In this document: piece after piece, positions 1-8,291 of the stretch
Layout: each line of letters opens with the position of its first letter
Numbering within the stretch: position 1 is the stretch's first letter
Origin: CAYXDO01 sp964463485
GTDB lineage: Bacteria; Myxococcota; Kuafuiibacteriia; Kuafuiibacteriales; Kuafuiibacteriaceae
DNA: 23,411 nt
Reading direction: 5' to 3'
NCBI GenBank assembly: GCA_964463485.1
Contig: CAYXDO010000164.1
Location: 1-23,411 of the forward strand
Notes under the pieces: generated by a model
Databases searched by the model: none
The model's input: only the letters and a program-made list of their open reading frames with translations
Told to the model about the DNA's origin: nothing
Made by a program: the position numbers and the translations under genes

Positions 1-127
1 TTTGCGAACAACTTCCCCGCAGCGCACTCAGATCCAGGCCCGGCTGCACCCAAGTGATTTCCTCACGGTGCCTTGCCTCCGCGTCCGCTGTGGTTGCAAG
101 ATGGTCACGCCCCTCGGAGGACGCGTG

Positions 128-2128
128 CTAGGGACTCAGCCAGTAGCGCGCCGCATCGCGTAGCTCGTCGACGTGGGCTCGAACGTACGCTGGGTACAGC
201 CGATCCCGGCTGAAGTAACTGGTCGGGATATCGTGAAACCCAGGCAGAATTCGCCCTCCAAGCGTCCTGACCCAGTTCCCGGTCTCGAGGATCGTCGTTT
301 GCGCTCCGTACTGCGCGAGCTCCGGAAACCGCGGTCGGATCCAAAACGGACGGAGCTCTTCGGCCGGAGCCAGAGGAATGCGAAGGTTGATTCCGCCCAC
401 GCTGCCGTGGTCACCCAGGTGGGCAAACGCGGTGATTTCGGTGGAGCCCCAGAAGCGGCCTAGCTCGACCCGCCACCCCAAGTCTCCATCGACGAATTGC
501 CCGGCGGTCACGCTGAGGTGCGCGTCCCAGGGCTCGAAGCGCCCCCTCGCTTCAGCGATGGCGTAGATCGACTGAGGAGCGATGAGTTGACGCGAGAGGC
601 CCGCGACCTCCGCCCGCAACAAACCCACGCCTTCGAAGAGCGGAATGGCGAGCTCTCCGCTGGCGCCGAAGACCGCCGGTCCGAACTTCCCGAAGCTGGC
701 CTGGGCCCACACGGGAAGCTCGAGGGAGAGAGTGTCGAGCGGGAGCCTCAGCGCCTGTCGCAGAACGACGCGATCGAGCTCGGTCGAACCAAGAGGCCCG
801 AAAATGGCGTGACTCTGGGTGAGAGGGATCCGGACTCGCCCTTCGAAGACGAGGCCTGGGGTGAGCTTCATGACAGCCTCTGGGTACAGCGTCAGCCGAT
901 ATTGAAACACACCGACCTCGGTGAGTACGAGGGTTTGAAGCGACGGGAGCACGGTGAGGTCGAGCTTGAGCTCGGTCGGAGCTCGTCTGGACTCCTCGCT
1001 CAGGCGCCCATTGGCGCTCTTTGGGGCCGAGAGCTCGAGGGAGTCCGCGTAGAGCTCGGGATCGAGATCCTCGTTGAGAAACTCCAGAAAGCGAGAACGC
1101 GAGGTCCCAAGCTGAAAGACGCGCAGACCATGCTGTCGAACGACGACGTCGATGCCCTCGACCGAAGCCGGCAGGAGCAACGTCGCGAGGCCGAGCACGA
1201 TTCCGAGCCCATCGAGCTCGCTTCGGTTGTATCGGCGGTTCTCGTACTCCAACGCGACGGCGCGGGACGAAGTGAGCACGCCTCGGACGTCCTCGAAACC
1301 TTGCTCGACCATTCGCTCGAGCAACACCTCGAGCGCCTGCGCGGCGGACGAAGTGCTCGCCATCGACGTGAACCGAAGCTCCCGGCGCTCGGACCGCTGA
1401 GTCTGGAACTTCGCTTCGCCGAGCCGGTACTGAAGCCCAATCTGCCCGGTCAACCCACTCTCCCGGGTCCACACCAAATCACCGCTGATTTGCGGCACCC
1501 CGTAGGCCTCGACAAATGCCGGAATGGGAAAGAGACGCAGTCCGAAACCTGGGTCCTTCCCGTCGTATTCGGCGAGAAGACTCAGATAGGGGATGGGTGC
1601 GAGCTCGAGCCCGGCGAACAGCCCAGAGAGTTGCTTGTTCTCATCTCCATACCCGACGCTGACTCGGACGTACTCATCGAACGACTTCGAAAGCACCGCG
1701 TAGCGAGTGCGGAAATAGGAGGTCCCGCTCAGGTCGGTGCCTCCAACGGCGAGCGCGGGCCAAAAAGGCCCTTCGTCGAGGACCAACAGGTGGAGGTCGG
1801 CCGACCCATCCTTGAGAAGCCCAAGTCTTTCGCGGTCCCCGATCGATGCGCGAGCGCCGATACCCAAGAATGGGACCATCGGGAGCATGAATCCGAAGTT
1901 GAGCGCGTTACCGATGACTCCCGCATCGAGGTCCGATTTGAAACCGACGAACCCGAGCAGCTCACCGGTGAATGCAGCGGCGACGGGTGTGTCGATGACT
2001 CCAGGTACGCCTTGGAAGCCGAGCGCCATCCGCGGTCGAGCCGCTGAGCTGGTCGGAACAAAACCCAGAAGGCTCGTTTGACTTGCGCAGGAGCTCGCGG
2101 CGGCCGCGAGCAAGACTACCCACCTCAC
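128..2128 (-). CDS. YjbH-like outer-membrane protein (exopolysaccharide-associated)
   Basis: Protein of 666 residues starting at a GTG. The N-terminus (MRWVVLLAAAASSCASQ) is a short export signal; the ASSC could be a weak lipobox. The mature part opens with GVPGVIDTP, the kind of 'G-x-x-x-x-x-TP' opening seen in YjbH/GfcD-family proteins. Alternating amphipathic strands then run to the end, as in a beta-barrel, and the C-terminus (YVRAHVDELRDAARYWLSP) also resembles the family. In E. coli, YjbH and GfcD are outer-membrane proteins linked to exopolysaccharide production; a role in polysaccharide export here is inference. No good Shine-Dalgarno precedes the GTG. The gene lies 44 bases after the stop of the CTERM-tailed gene on the same strand, so the two may be co-transcribed. 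No other export components (Wza, Wzc type) are in the window. Confidence 0.75.
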   Translation of the reverse strand: MRWVVLLAAAASSCASQTSLLGFVPTSSAARPRMALGFQGVPGVIDTPVAAAFTGELLGFVGFKSDLDAGVIGNALNFGFMLPMVPFLGIGARASIGDRERLGLLKDGSADLHLLVLDEGPFWPALAVGGTDLSGTSYFRTRYAVLSKSFDEYVRVSVGYGDENKQLSGLFAGLELAPIPYLSLLAEYDGKDPGFGLRLFPIPAFVEAYGVPQISGDLVWTRESGLTGQIGLQYRLGEAKFQTQRSERRELRFTSMASTSSAAQALEVLLERMVEQGFEDVRGVLTSSRAVALEYENRRYNRSELDGLGIVLGLATLLLPASVEGIDVVVRQHGLRVFQLGTSRSRFLEFLNEDLDPELYADSLELSAPKSANGRLSEESRRAPTELKLDLTVLPSLQTLVLTEVGVFQYRLTLYPEAVMKLTPGLVFEGRVRIPLTQSHAIFGPLGSTELDRVVLRQALRLPLDTLSLELPVWAQASFGKFGPAVFGASGELAIPLFEGVGLLRAEVAGLSRQLIAPQSIYAIAEARGRFEPWDAHLSVTAGQFVDGDLGWRVELGRFWGSTEITAFAHLGDHGSVGGINLRIPLAPAEELRPFWIRPRFPELAQYGAQTTILETGNWVRTLGGRILPGFHDIPTSYFSRDRLYPAYVRAHVDELRDAARYWLSP

Positions 2129-2172
2129 CCGAGGGGATGGGCGGAGATCGAGCTGGGGATCGGAAGAGCGAC

Positions 2173-3273
2173 TCAGGCGCTACGGCGACGTCGCCAGAAG
2201 AGCGGAATCAGACCGAGCACGAGCAAGTCGGCCCAGTCCGCGCCCTCGACGCCGCTGCAGCCAACGACGGAGAATCCGGTGATCGGTTGAACCACGTCGG
2301 CGAGGTCGGCGACCTGACGCGGGGTCTTGATCACGGTCGGCGCGATTCGAATGCCGTTGCAGGGGTTCAGCGCAGCGAAGCTTCGGTCGGACCACGACAC
2401 CCAGAGCCGCTGTTTTCCATCCGCGATGTTCACGTCGGTGTTCATGTCGAACGCCATCCCGGTGGGTCGAGCCGAGCCGAAGTTCAAGACATCGGTCGTG
2501 AGAGTGGTGAGTTCGAGGTTGCACTCCGTGCCCGCATCGCAGTCCTTGAACTCGGCCGCGTCAATCTTCCAAAGGGACGGGCTTGCCGCGTTTTGGATGA
2601 TGAACATCGTGCCCGCAGGGATGGTGAAGGGGGACGGGCCAGTGCAGTTGATGTCGAAGGCGTTGAACGTGTGGTCGCCGCCCGCTCCAGTAGAGAACGG
2701 GACTCCGCCCACCGTCGGCTGCCCGTACGGCGTCGCGATGCCGTCGAAGCCGATCGTGTAGATGGGCTCGTTCGCGATGTTCTGCGCCGCGCCGAACAAG
2801 CGCGGATCACTCGCGCCCGGCCCGTGGCGGAAGCCGAGGCGACCAGCCAAGCGCGGATTGCCGTCGGTCGCGGGGGAGTCCGCCAGGAGGAACTGGCAAA
2901 GCGAAGGATCTCCCAAGGGCGCGGGACGACAGTCGTTCGGACCGCCGTTGACCGCGGACAACGACGGGTCGAACGCGGCCAGGCCTGAGCCGATCGCGTT
3001 TTCGGTAAACAAGACCGCGCCCGTCTCCGGATCGCGCGCGATCGAGGTGACCGTTGCGAACGGCTGGACGTTCTTCGAGATAGGCAGGGCGGCAGGCTGG
3101 ATCACTGGCTGCCCTGCCCCTGACACGTCGATCTGATAGAAGTTTTTCTCCGCGTCGGATTGGAGGGCGTACATCCTTCCGTCACCGACCGCAGAGGCAT
3201 CCTGAGAAGCACCACCGAGGAAGGCAGCCGCTACGGGCGCCGCGAGCCAAAAACGCATGCCTCCAATCGCCAT
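2173..3273 (-). CDS. Secreted propeller-like protein with C-terminal Cys-TM-Arg sorting tail
   Basis: Protein of 366 residues with an N-terminal signal peptide (hydrophobic stretch near residues 7-22, cleavage probably after DASA, before VGDG). The body is rich in short beta motifs (RMYALQSD, GLAAFDPS, PIYTIGFDG, SLWKIDAAEF, RLWVSWSDRSFAALNP) and four or more Cys, suggesting a secreted beta-propeller-like fold; I do not recognise a named family. The last 30 residues hold a Cys (VVGCSG), a hydrophobic segment (LLVLGLIPLFW) and RRRR. This is the tripartite layout of MYXO-CTERM and related sorting signals, though with one Cys instead of a CxC. It is therefore probably exported and then attached to the cell surface or processed. 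A second ATG at 3258 (MRFWLAAP) would shorten the signal peptide; neither start has a well-placed Shine-Dalgarno. Its 5' end diverges from the bi-domain oxidoreductase gene. Confidence 0.7.
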   Translation of the reverse strand: MAIGGMRFWLAAPVAAAFLGGASQDASAVGDGRMYALQSDAEKNFYQIDVSGAGQPVIQPAALPISKNVQPFATVTSIARDPETGAVLFTENAIGSGLAAFDPSLSAVNGGPNDCRPAPLGDPSLCQFLLADSPATDGNPRLAGRLGFRHGPGASDPRLFGAAQNIANEPIYTIGFDGIATPYGQPTVGGVPFSTGAGGDHTFNAFDINCTGPSPFTIPAGTMFIIQNAASPSLWKIDAAEFKDCDAGTECNLELTTLTTDVLNFGSARPTGMAFDMNTDVNIADGKQRLWVSWSDRSFAALNPCNGIRIAPTVIKTPRQVADLADVVQPITGFSVVGCSGVEGADWADLLVLGLIPLFWRRRRSA

Positions 3274-3307
3274 GGATAAAATCCGGAGTCAAGTCGGCGT
3301 CTGCAAA

Positions 3308-3351
3308 TCGCGAGAAAGGTGCGCAAACTTCGCGAGCACCGCGCTGCGGTG
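3308..3351. promoter_or_regulatory. Divergent intergenic region with paired TCGCGAG repeats and a small hairpin
   Basis: The gap between the divergent secreted-protein and oxidoreductase genes holds two copies of TCGCGAG (3308-3314 and 3330-3336), 22 bases apart or about two helical turns. TCGCGA is itself palindromic. Directly after them, CACCGC (3337-3342) and GCGGTG (3346-3351) form a perfect 6-bp stem with a 3-base loop. Two same-face palindromic sites in a divergent promoter region suggest a regulator binding site. This is inference, and short GC-rich palindromes are common in such genomes. Confidence 0.25.
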
Positions 3352-3394
3352 AGCAGTGGACATCGCGCCCGGGCCTTCGTACATCGGGGGCGCT

Positions 3395-5515
3395 TTGAGA
3401 CAAGTGTTTCAAAACCTCCGGAGTGGCGAGACCCTGGTCGAAGAGGTGCCGGCCCCTGCCCCACGTCGTGGCGTGCTCGTGGTCCAGACCCGAGCCTCGC
3501 TGATCTCGGCAGGCACCGAGCGGATGCTCGTCGATTTCAGTCGCGCGTCCTGGGTCGCCAAAGCGAGGTCCCAACCCGACAAGGTCAAGCAAGTCCTAGA
3601 GAAGCTCAAGACGGATGGCCTCGAACCGACCCTCGAGGCCGTGTTCAGCAAGCTCGATGAGCCCATGCCGCTCGGCTACTGCAACGCAGGAATCGCTGTT
3701 GACGTCGGATCGGAGGTCCCGGGCGTGCTGCCGGGCGATCGCATCACGAGCAACGGATCGCACGCGGAGCTCGTCGGCGTGCCCCGATCCCTCTGCGCGA
3801 AGATCCCAGACGGAGTGAGCGACGAACAAGCATCGTTCACCGTGCTCGGGAGCATTGGGCTCCAAGGGGTGCGGCTCTTGGAGCCGACTCTCGGCGAGCG
3901 CTTCGTCGTCTACGGGCTCGGGCTCATCGGCTTGCTCTCAGTCCAGATCCTTCGGGCCCACGGCTGCGAAGTGCTCGGGATCGACCTCGTCAAGTCTCGA
4001 TTGGAGCTGGCAAAATCGTTCGGCGCCGAGATCGCTGACGGATCCAACCCCGAGGCCCACGTGGAAGCGTGGACGCGCGGGCAAGGAGCAGATGGTGTGT
4101 TGATCACCGCCTCGACGAAGGCCGAGGGAATCATGCACGCGGCCGCAACCATGTGCAGGAAGCGAGGCCGCATCGTCTTGGTCGGCGTAGTCCCGCTCGA
4201 CCTGCGCCGAGATGACTTCTACAAAAAGGAGCTGAGCTTTCAGGTCTCGTGCAGCTACGGCCCCGGGCGATACGACGAGAGCTACGAGCAACAAGGCCAC
4301 GACTACCCGCTCGCCTTCGTGCGATGGACCGAACAGCGGAACTTCGAGGCGGTCCTCCAACTGATGGCCACGGGTCGCTTAGCGGTCGACCGATTGATCA
4401 CCCATCGCTTCCCGATCTCCGAAGCTCCCCGCGCGTACGAGGTGATTCGAGGCGATTCCGAAGCGCTCGGCGTCTTGCTGACCTACGACGCGGACGTGGG
4501 CCGGTCGTCGGTCGCCCAAGTCAGCCCTCCGAAAACCGAGCCCTCCGGGCGTCGAGTCAAGATGGGGATCATCGGCGCGGGATCCTTCACTCGCGCGGTG
4601 TTGCTCCGGGCGCTTCAACACGCCGAAGCTCACCTCGCTTACGTGGCCTCGCGCGGACCCTCGAGCGCAGCCCTCGCAAGACGATTCAACATCGCGACCG
4701 CGGTGTCCGATCACCACAAGATTCTGGAAGACCCAACGATCGACGCCGTGGTGATCTCGACGAGACACGCGTCGCACGCGAAGCTCGTCGCGGAAGCGCT
4801 CGCTGCGGGAAAACATGTTTTCGTCGAGAAACCACTGGCCGTCAACGAGGCCGATCTCGAGCTCATTCGCGACGCCGCTGCAAAAACACCTAAGCTCCAA
4901 CTCATGGTCGGCTTCAACCGTAGGTTCAGTCGGCATACTCAGCAACTCAAACAATTGCTCGCCGGGCGGGCCGAGCCCCTCTGTCTGAACGTGACGATCA
5001 ACGCGGGCGCGATTCCGGCCGATCACTGGGTTCACGAACCCGCCGAGGGAGGTCGAATCATTGGGGAGGGTTGCCACTTCATCGATCTCGTGAGCTTCCT
5101 CGCCGGCGCTCCGGTCCGCAGCGTGTCCGCGATGATGGTGGGTGGTCGAACGTCCCTTCGCGAAGACAAGACTTCGATGCTGCTGTCGTTGGCAGACGGA
5201 TCGATCGCGACGATCAACTACTTCGCCAACGGCTCGAAGAAATATCCGAAGGAGACGATCGAGGTCTTCAGCGACGGCAGAGTCGCGCGGATCGACAACT
5301 TTCGCGAGACCACCGGCTATGGCTTCCGGGGTTTTCAACGACTCCGAACCCGCAGACAAGACAAAGGTCACGCTGCCGAGCTGACCGCCTTCGCCGATCG
5401 AGTGAGAAACGGGGGAGCGCAACTCATCCCCTTGGAAGACCTCGTCAACACGACCAAGGCGTCCTTCGCCGCGGTCGAGTCCGCGCGCTCTAGGACGGTA
5501 GTCAGCCTGCTCTGA
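3395..5515 (+). CDS. Bi-domain oxidoreductase: zinc-less MDR dehydrogenase fused to Gfo/Idh/MocA dehydrogenase
   Basis: Two NAD(P)-dependent dehydrogenases in one chain of 706 residues. Residues 1-370 are a medium-chain dehydrogenase/reductase: a Rossmann turn GLGLIG lies at about 174-179, while the catalytic-zinc motifs (CGSD, GHE) are absent. Residues 385-706 are a Gfo/Idh/MocA module with GIIGAGSF at about 391-398 and the EKPLA signature at about 478-482. I chose the TTG at 3395 over an in-frame GTG at 3356. GGGGG lies four bases before the TTG, and MRQVFQNLRSGE matches the usual N-terminus of this two-domain family. Such fusions typically sit in surface-polysaccharide loci and are presumed to oxidise or reduce a nucleotide- or lipid-linked sugar; the substrate is unknown. 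Here the neighbour is a YjbH-like gene across a divergent promoter region. Downstream it converges on the sigma-like gene with about 100 bases between stops, where I saw no clear terminator. Confidence 0.9.
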   Translation: MRQVFQNLRSGETLVEEVPAPAPRRGVLVVQTRASLISAGTERMLVDFSRASWVAKARSQPDKVKQVLEKLKTDGLEPTLEAVFSKLDEPMPLGYCNAGIAVDVGSEVPGVLPGDRITSNGSHAELVGVPRSLCAKIPDGVSDEQASFTVLGSIGLQGVRLLEPTLGERFVVYGLGLIGLLSVQILRAHGCEVLGIDLVKSRLELAKSFGAEIADGSNPEAHVEAWTRGQGADGVLITASTKAEGIMHAAATMCRKRGRIVLVGVVPLDLRRDDFYKKELSFQVSCSYGPGRYDESYEQQGHDYPLAFVRWTEQRNFEAVLQLMATGRLAVDRLITHRFPISEAPRAYEVIRGDSEALGVLLTYDADVGRSSVAQVSPPKTEPSGRRVKMGIIGAGSFTRAVLLRALQHAEAHLAYVASRGPSSAALARRFNIATAVSDHHKILEDPTIDAVVISTRHASHAKLVAEALAAGKHVFVEKPLAVNEADLELIRDAAAKTPKLQLMVGFNRRFSRHTQQLKQLLAGRAEPLCLNVTINAGAIPADHWVHEPAEGGRIIGEGCHFIDLVSFLAGAPVRSVSAMMVGGRTSLREDKTSMLLSLADGSIATINYFANGSKKYPKETIEVFSDGRVARIDNFRETTGYGFRGFQRLRTRRQDKGHAAELTAFADRVRNGGAQLIPLEDLVNTTKASFAAVESARSRTVVSLL

Positions 5516-5615
5516 TTTGTGCTCGTCCGAACCTACGGCCTGAGCATCTCGGCGACCCGTTTACGTAAGGAGCTTCCGGGCGCTATTTCCGATCTCGAAT
5601 CGCGGTGTTGGTTAG

Positions 5616-6845
5616 CTAGGGAGACAAGGTCACGCGGGCGATCGAAAACTCTCGCCGGCCGTCTGCGGAAGGCTTGAGCGGAAGCGTGAGCAGTTTGAAG
5701 AGCTGGTCGGCACAGCTCGCCAGCAGCCGGGACGACTCGTCGTCGGGTTGAGCCGTCGTCGATCGGATCACACCGCCCTCGACCACGAACAGACTCAGGA
5801 CGATCTTACGCGCCAGGCCGGTCTGGGTTTTCGCGTAGCAATCCGAGAGCCCGGCGCTCACGGTCTGGATCTGCCGTTCGGCATCCTCTGCCAGTAAGGA
5901 TCCGGAGATTTCCACGGCGGTCACGGTGGCGCTCGGGGGCGCGGCACCGTCAGGCGTCGATGGGACCAGCGCGCCTGGGGGTACGAGCGGAGGCTCGAGG
6001 AGCTCGGGCTCGGGGGTCGCGCCCGCGTCGGGCGTTGCTTCCTTCAGCGCGACACTCGGAGCGAGGGGAATGGCCTCTTCACCAAAGAACGATAGCATCA
6101 CGGCCGCGAGCACTCCGGCGCCAATCCCAGCGCCCGCGAGGAACTTGAAGCTCGAACGAGGAAACGTCGAGAGCGCCTGGACCTCGTTCTCGCTTGGCGC
6201 GCGCGCACGGTGCTCCAACACGTCGAGGCGCTGATCGAGCTTGACGGATACTCGATCCACGATCGTTGGGTCGGCCTGAGTTCGATCGAGATACGCTCCA
6301 TAGACTTCGGGGAGCGGAACTCCACTCTGCCGAACGTCCCCGTCGAAGCGCTTGCGCGTGAGCTCCAGCCGACGATCGAGGACCGACGCGGGCATGCCGA
6401 GCAACTCGCTGGCGTCCGGAATCGAGAGCCCCTCGAAGTCGACGAGAATCAAGGCCGCTCGATCGTCCGCCCCGAGTTTATCGAGCGCCGCAGCGATCTT
6501 GTTCGGGAGAGGCTCCAGGTCGACTCGAGAGTCCCCCGAAAGCTCGGGACCGCTGCCCGGGACGAAACGGCGGAAGACTCGAACCCAGGCGTTCTTCTTC
6601 AGGTGACGCCGAACCCGCAGCGCCAAGCTCGCGCGAAAAGCCTTGGGATCGGCTCGATCGATGGCGGGCAAGAATGCTCTCAGCACTTCGTCGGCCCCAT
6701 CCTCTGCGTCGATCCGGCGGCCGCCAAACCGCACCCACCACTCGAGCACGGTGGCGATCCAAGGCCTGAGGAACTGTCGCTGAAACACACGATCCCCTCC
6801 GACGAAGCGGGCGAGGTCTTCTGCGCTCGGATGCGGAGGAATCAT
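5616..6845 (-). CDS. Membrane-tethered ECF-sigma-like protein with AgmX/PglI-type C-terminal domain
   Basis: Protein of 409 residues in three parts. Residues 18-95 look like sigma-70 region 2 (DAEDGADEVLRAFL, then an Arg-rich RVRRHLKKNAW helix). Residues 114-170 look like region 4, with a helix-turn-helix (LGADDRAALILVDFEGLS then DASELLGMPASVLDRRL). One hydrophobic segment, residues 233-254, follows; then a Pro/Ala-rich linker to about 310. The final 95 residues carry a CY motif (C336), alternating strands (KIVLSLFVVEGGVIRS) and a second Cys (C378, SCADQLFKLL). That matches the C-terminal domain of AgmX/PglI and TonB-like myxobacterial proteins. Predicted topology: sigma domain in the cytoplasm, C-terminal domain in the periplasm. 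It could be an outside-sensing sigma factor or a sigma-derived adaptor. No anti-sigma gene is adjacent. It follows the Cys-rich lipoprotein gene by 89 bases. No clear Shine-Dalgarno is visible. Confidence 0.75.
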   Translation of the reverse strand: MIPPHPSAEDLARFVGGDRVFQRQFLRPWIATVLEWWVRFGGRRIDAEDGADEVLRAFLPAIDRADPKAFRASLALRVRRHLKKNAWVRVFRRFVPGSGPELSGDSRVDLEPLPNKIAAALDKLGADDRAALILVDFEGLSIPDASELLGMPASVLDRRLELTRKRFDGDVRQSGVPLPEVYGAYLDRTQADPTIVDRVSVKLDQRLDVLEHRARAPSENEVQALSTFPRSSFKFLAGAGIGAGVLAAVMLSFFGEEAIPLAPSVALKEATPDAGATPEPELLEPPLVPPGALVPSTPDGAAPPSATVTAVEISGSLLAEDAERQIQTVSAGLSDCYAKTQTGLARKIVLSLFVVEGGVIRSTTAQPDDESSRLLASCADQLFKLLTLPLKPSADGRREFSIARVTLSP

Positions 6846-6859
6846 GAGAAGCTAACCCA

Positions 6860-6880
6860 CGGCTCGGTCCGAGCCGGACC
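6860..6880. promoter_or_regulatory. Perfect palindrome with overlapping alternative hairpin before the tethered sigma gene
   Basis: CGGCTCGG-T-CCGAGCCG (6860-6876) is a perfect 8-bp inverted repeat with one central base, ending 14 bases before the start codon of the sigma-like gene. A second perfect arm pair, GGTCCG (6866-6871) and CGGACC (6875-6880), shares its bases, so two hairpins exclude each other. It may be an operator, a transcript switch, or a weak terminator after the lipoprotein gene; no T-run follows on the minus strand. Confidence 0.4.
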
Positions 6881-6934
6881 CAAGCCCCTTCGACCCCATC
6901 CCTGAACCATGATCACGGCCTCCACACTGGGACC

Positions 6935-8266
6935 TCAATCGAAGATCGGCCAACTCTCAGGGGTCGTCGTCGGGGGTGTGGCTGCTGGAACCATCAGGTC
7001 GATCGGCTCCCAGTCCACTTGACCTCCCGAAATGGTCATCTTGCCAACGACCCAAAGCTTCTGCTCCCGCACGGTCAGAAAACGAGGCCCCGCCGCGCCT
7101 GGAAACAAGAGCCGGCCCCCGTACAGGACTCTCATGAAGGCATTCGACCCGGAGTCATCCCCATCGCTCAACGCCTCCACCACGAGGCCGTACACACCAT
7201 CGGGCAGAGTTTCGGCGATGATCGTCTCGGGACCATACCCTTCGAAGTCATCGAATACCTCTCCGCCAAAGTTGGCGACCGGGCTGCGGCTGAACAGGTC
7301 CGCCCCCATTTCGAGGAACCGACCGCCGCTGACCAGATGAATGTCGAGGTCGGACGTCGCGCCGTCCCAAGTCAGGAGCACACGCAGCCCCGATTCGCTG
7401 GGTTTGCCGGATGTGACTGTCGTGGAGCATCGACTCTCGCCGAGCCCCGACCCGACCCCGGTGACGGTCACCTCGAGGCGATTTCGGCCTGGGAACAGCG
7501 GGAGTCGCTCGGATCGGTACGTCCCGCCGTCGACGCTGAGGCGGCCGTCGAAGACGTCGCCTTCCGAGCTGCGCACACGCCAGACCGCCGTCCGAACCGT
7601 GGCTGGCGTAACCACCCCGGTGAGGACCGGCACTTCGAGGCCAGACGCCGTCGCGCCGGATCGATCCACACTGACGGGCTCCTGGATCTGAATCTCCGCG
7701 CAGCCTGGACATGGAACCTCTAGGAGATGATCGACCTTGTCGCGGGCCCCGTCGGCGTTAGCCTCGATCGAAAGGCGCGTCAGCCCGGGATCGAGATCGA
7801 TGTCGTCGAGCAAGAAGGCGATCTTCGTGAGTTGCCCAGGAGAGGGGCTTGGAATCGTGGTGCGGCTTCCGAGCGCCAGACACCCTTCGGCGGAGGCCGT
7901 AATCTCGATTTCGACGTCGTCGGCGAAGGTCTCGACCTCCCCGGCGAGCCTGACTTTGCGAGTGCCCTCCGGTAGCAGCGAGTCGTTCTCGGGATCGAGG
8001 ATCTTGAGGTGAGGCGGACGCGGCGTCGACTTGCAGCGACCCTCCGCCGTACAATAGGAGATCGTACGATCGGGGTCCGCGCTCGGGCAGTCATCGCCAG
8101 AAACACAGTCTTGCAGACACGCGCCCTCTGCGCCGCTCGACCCGACGGAGAGCGCGCAGTAGAACCCTTTTTCGCAATCGTTGGGACTTTGGCACCGCTC
8201 GCTTCCACACCCACCCGAAAAAGGGAGAAGGAACAGGGTTGCACTCAGCCAGGCTCGAACTCGCAT
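6935..8266 (-). CDS. Cys-rich surface lipoprotein with DUF2135/YfaP-like C-terminal region
   Basis: Lipoprotein of 443 residues. I chose the ATG at 8266, which gives a clean signal MRVRAWLSATLFLLPFSGGC with the lipid-bearing Cys at residue 20. A TTG at 8290 in the same frame would only add a polar stretch in front. Residues 25-80 hold eight closely spaced Cys (CQSPNDC, CLQDC, CPS, YC, RC), like the small EGF-like modules common in myxobacterial lipoproteins. The middle is beta-rich, with a CPGC. Near residues 297-312, LLTWDGATSDLDIHL is the hallmark of DUF2135/YfaP-type domains found in secreted proteins. Function is unknown; location is probably the outer membrane or cell surface. The upstream choice-of-anchor/vWA gene ends 25 bases before this ATG, so translation is probably coupled in one operon. 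Confidence 0.75.
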   Translation of the reverse strand: MRVRAWLSATLFLLPFSGGCGSERCQSPNDCEKGFYCALSVGSSGAEGACLQDCVSGDDCPSADPDRTISYCTAEGRCKSTPRPPHLKILDPENDSLLPEGTRKVRLAGEVETFADDVEIEITASAEGCLALGSRTTIPSPSPGQLTKIAFLLDDIDLDPGLTRLSIEANADGARDKVDHLLEVPCPGCAEIQIQEPVSVDRSGATASGLEVPVLTGVVTPATVRTAVWRVRSSEGDVFDGRLSVDGGTYRSERLPLFPGRNRLEVTVTGVGSGLGESRCSTTVTSGKPSESGLRVLLTWDGATSDLDIHLVSGGRFLEMGADLFSRSPVANFGGEVFDDFEGYGPETIIAETLPDGVYGLVVEALSDGDDSGSNAFMRVLYGGRLLFPGAAGPRFLTVREQKLWVVGKMTISGGQVDWEPIDLMVPAATPPTTTPESWPIFD

Positions 8267-8291
8267 CGATGAGCTCACGTGGACACGCAAC

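Noticed and set aside
1..57. Possible 3' tail of a plus-strand gene ending in TGA at 57
   Set aside because: Only 18 codons are visible, other frames are open too, and nothing in it is recognisable. The stretch 58-127 also shows no convincing terminator, only a 7-bp repeat (CGCGTCC/GGACGCG) with a loop too wide to trust.
497..2047. Plus-strand open frame of 516 codons opposite the YjbH-like gene
   Set aside because: The translation is a charged Glu/Arg/Leu-rich string without domain features, as expected from the antisense of a GC-rich gene; the minus-strand reading gives a recognisable barrel protein with a signal peptide.
4379..5422. Minus-strand open frame of 347 codons inside the bi-domain oxidoreductase gene
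   Set aside because: Antisense of the clear Gfo/Idh/MocA domain; composition typical of shadow frames.
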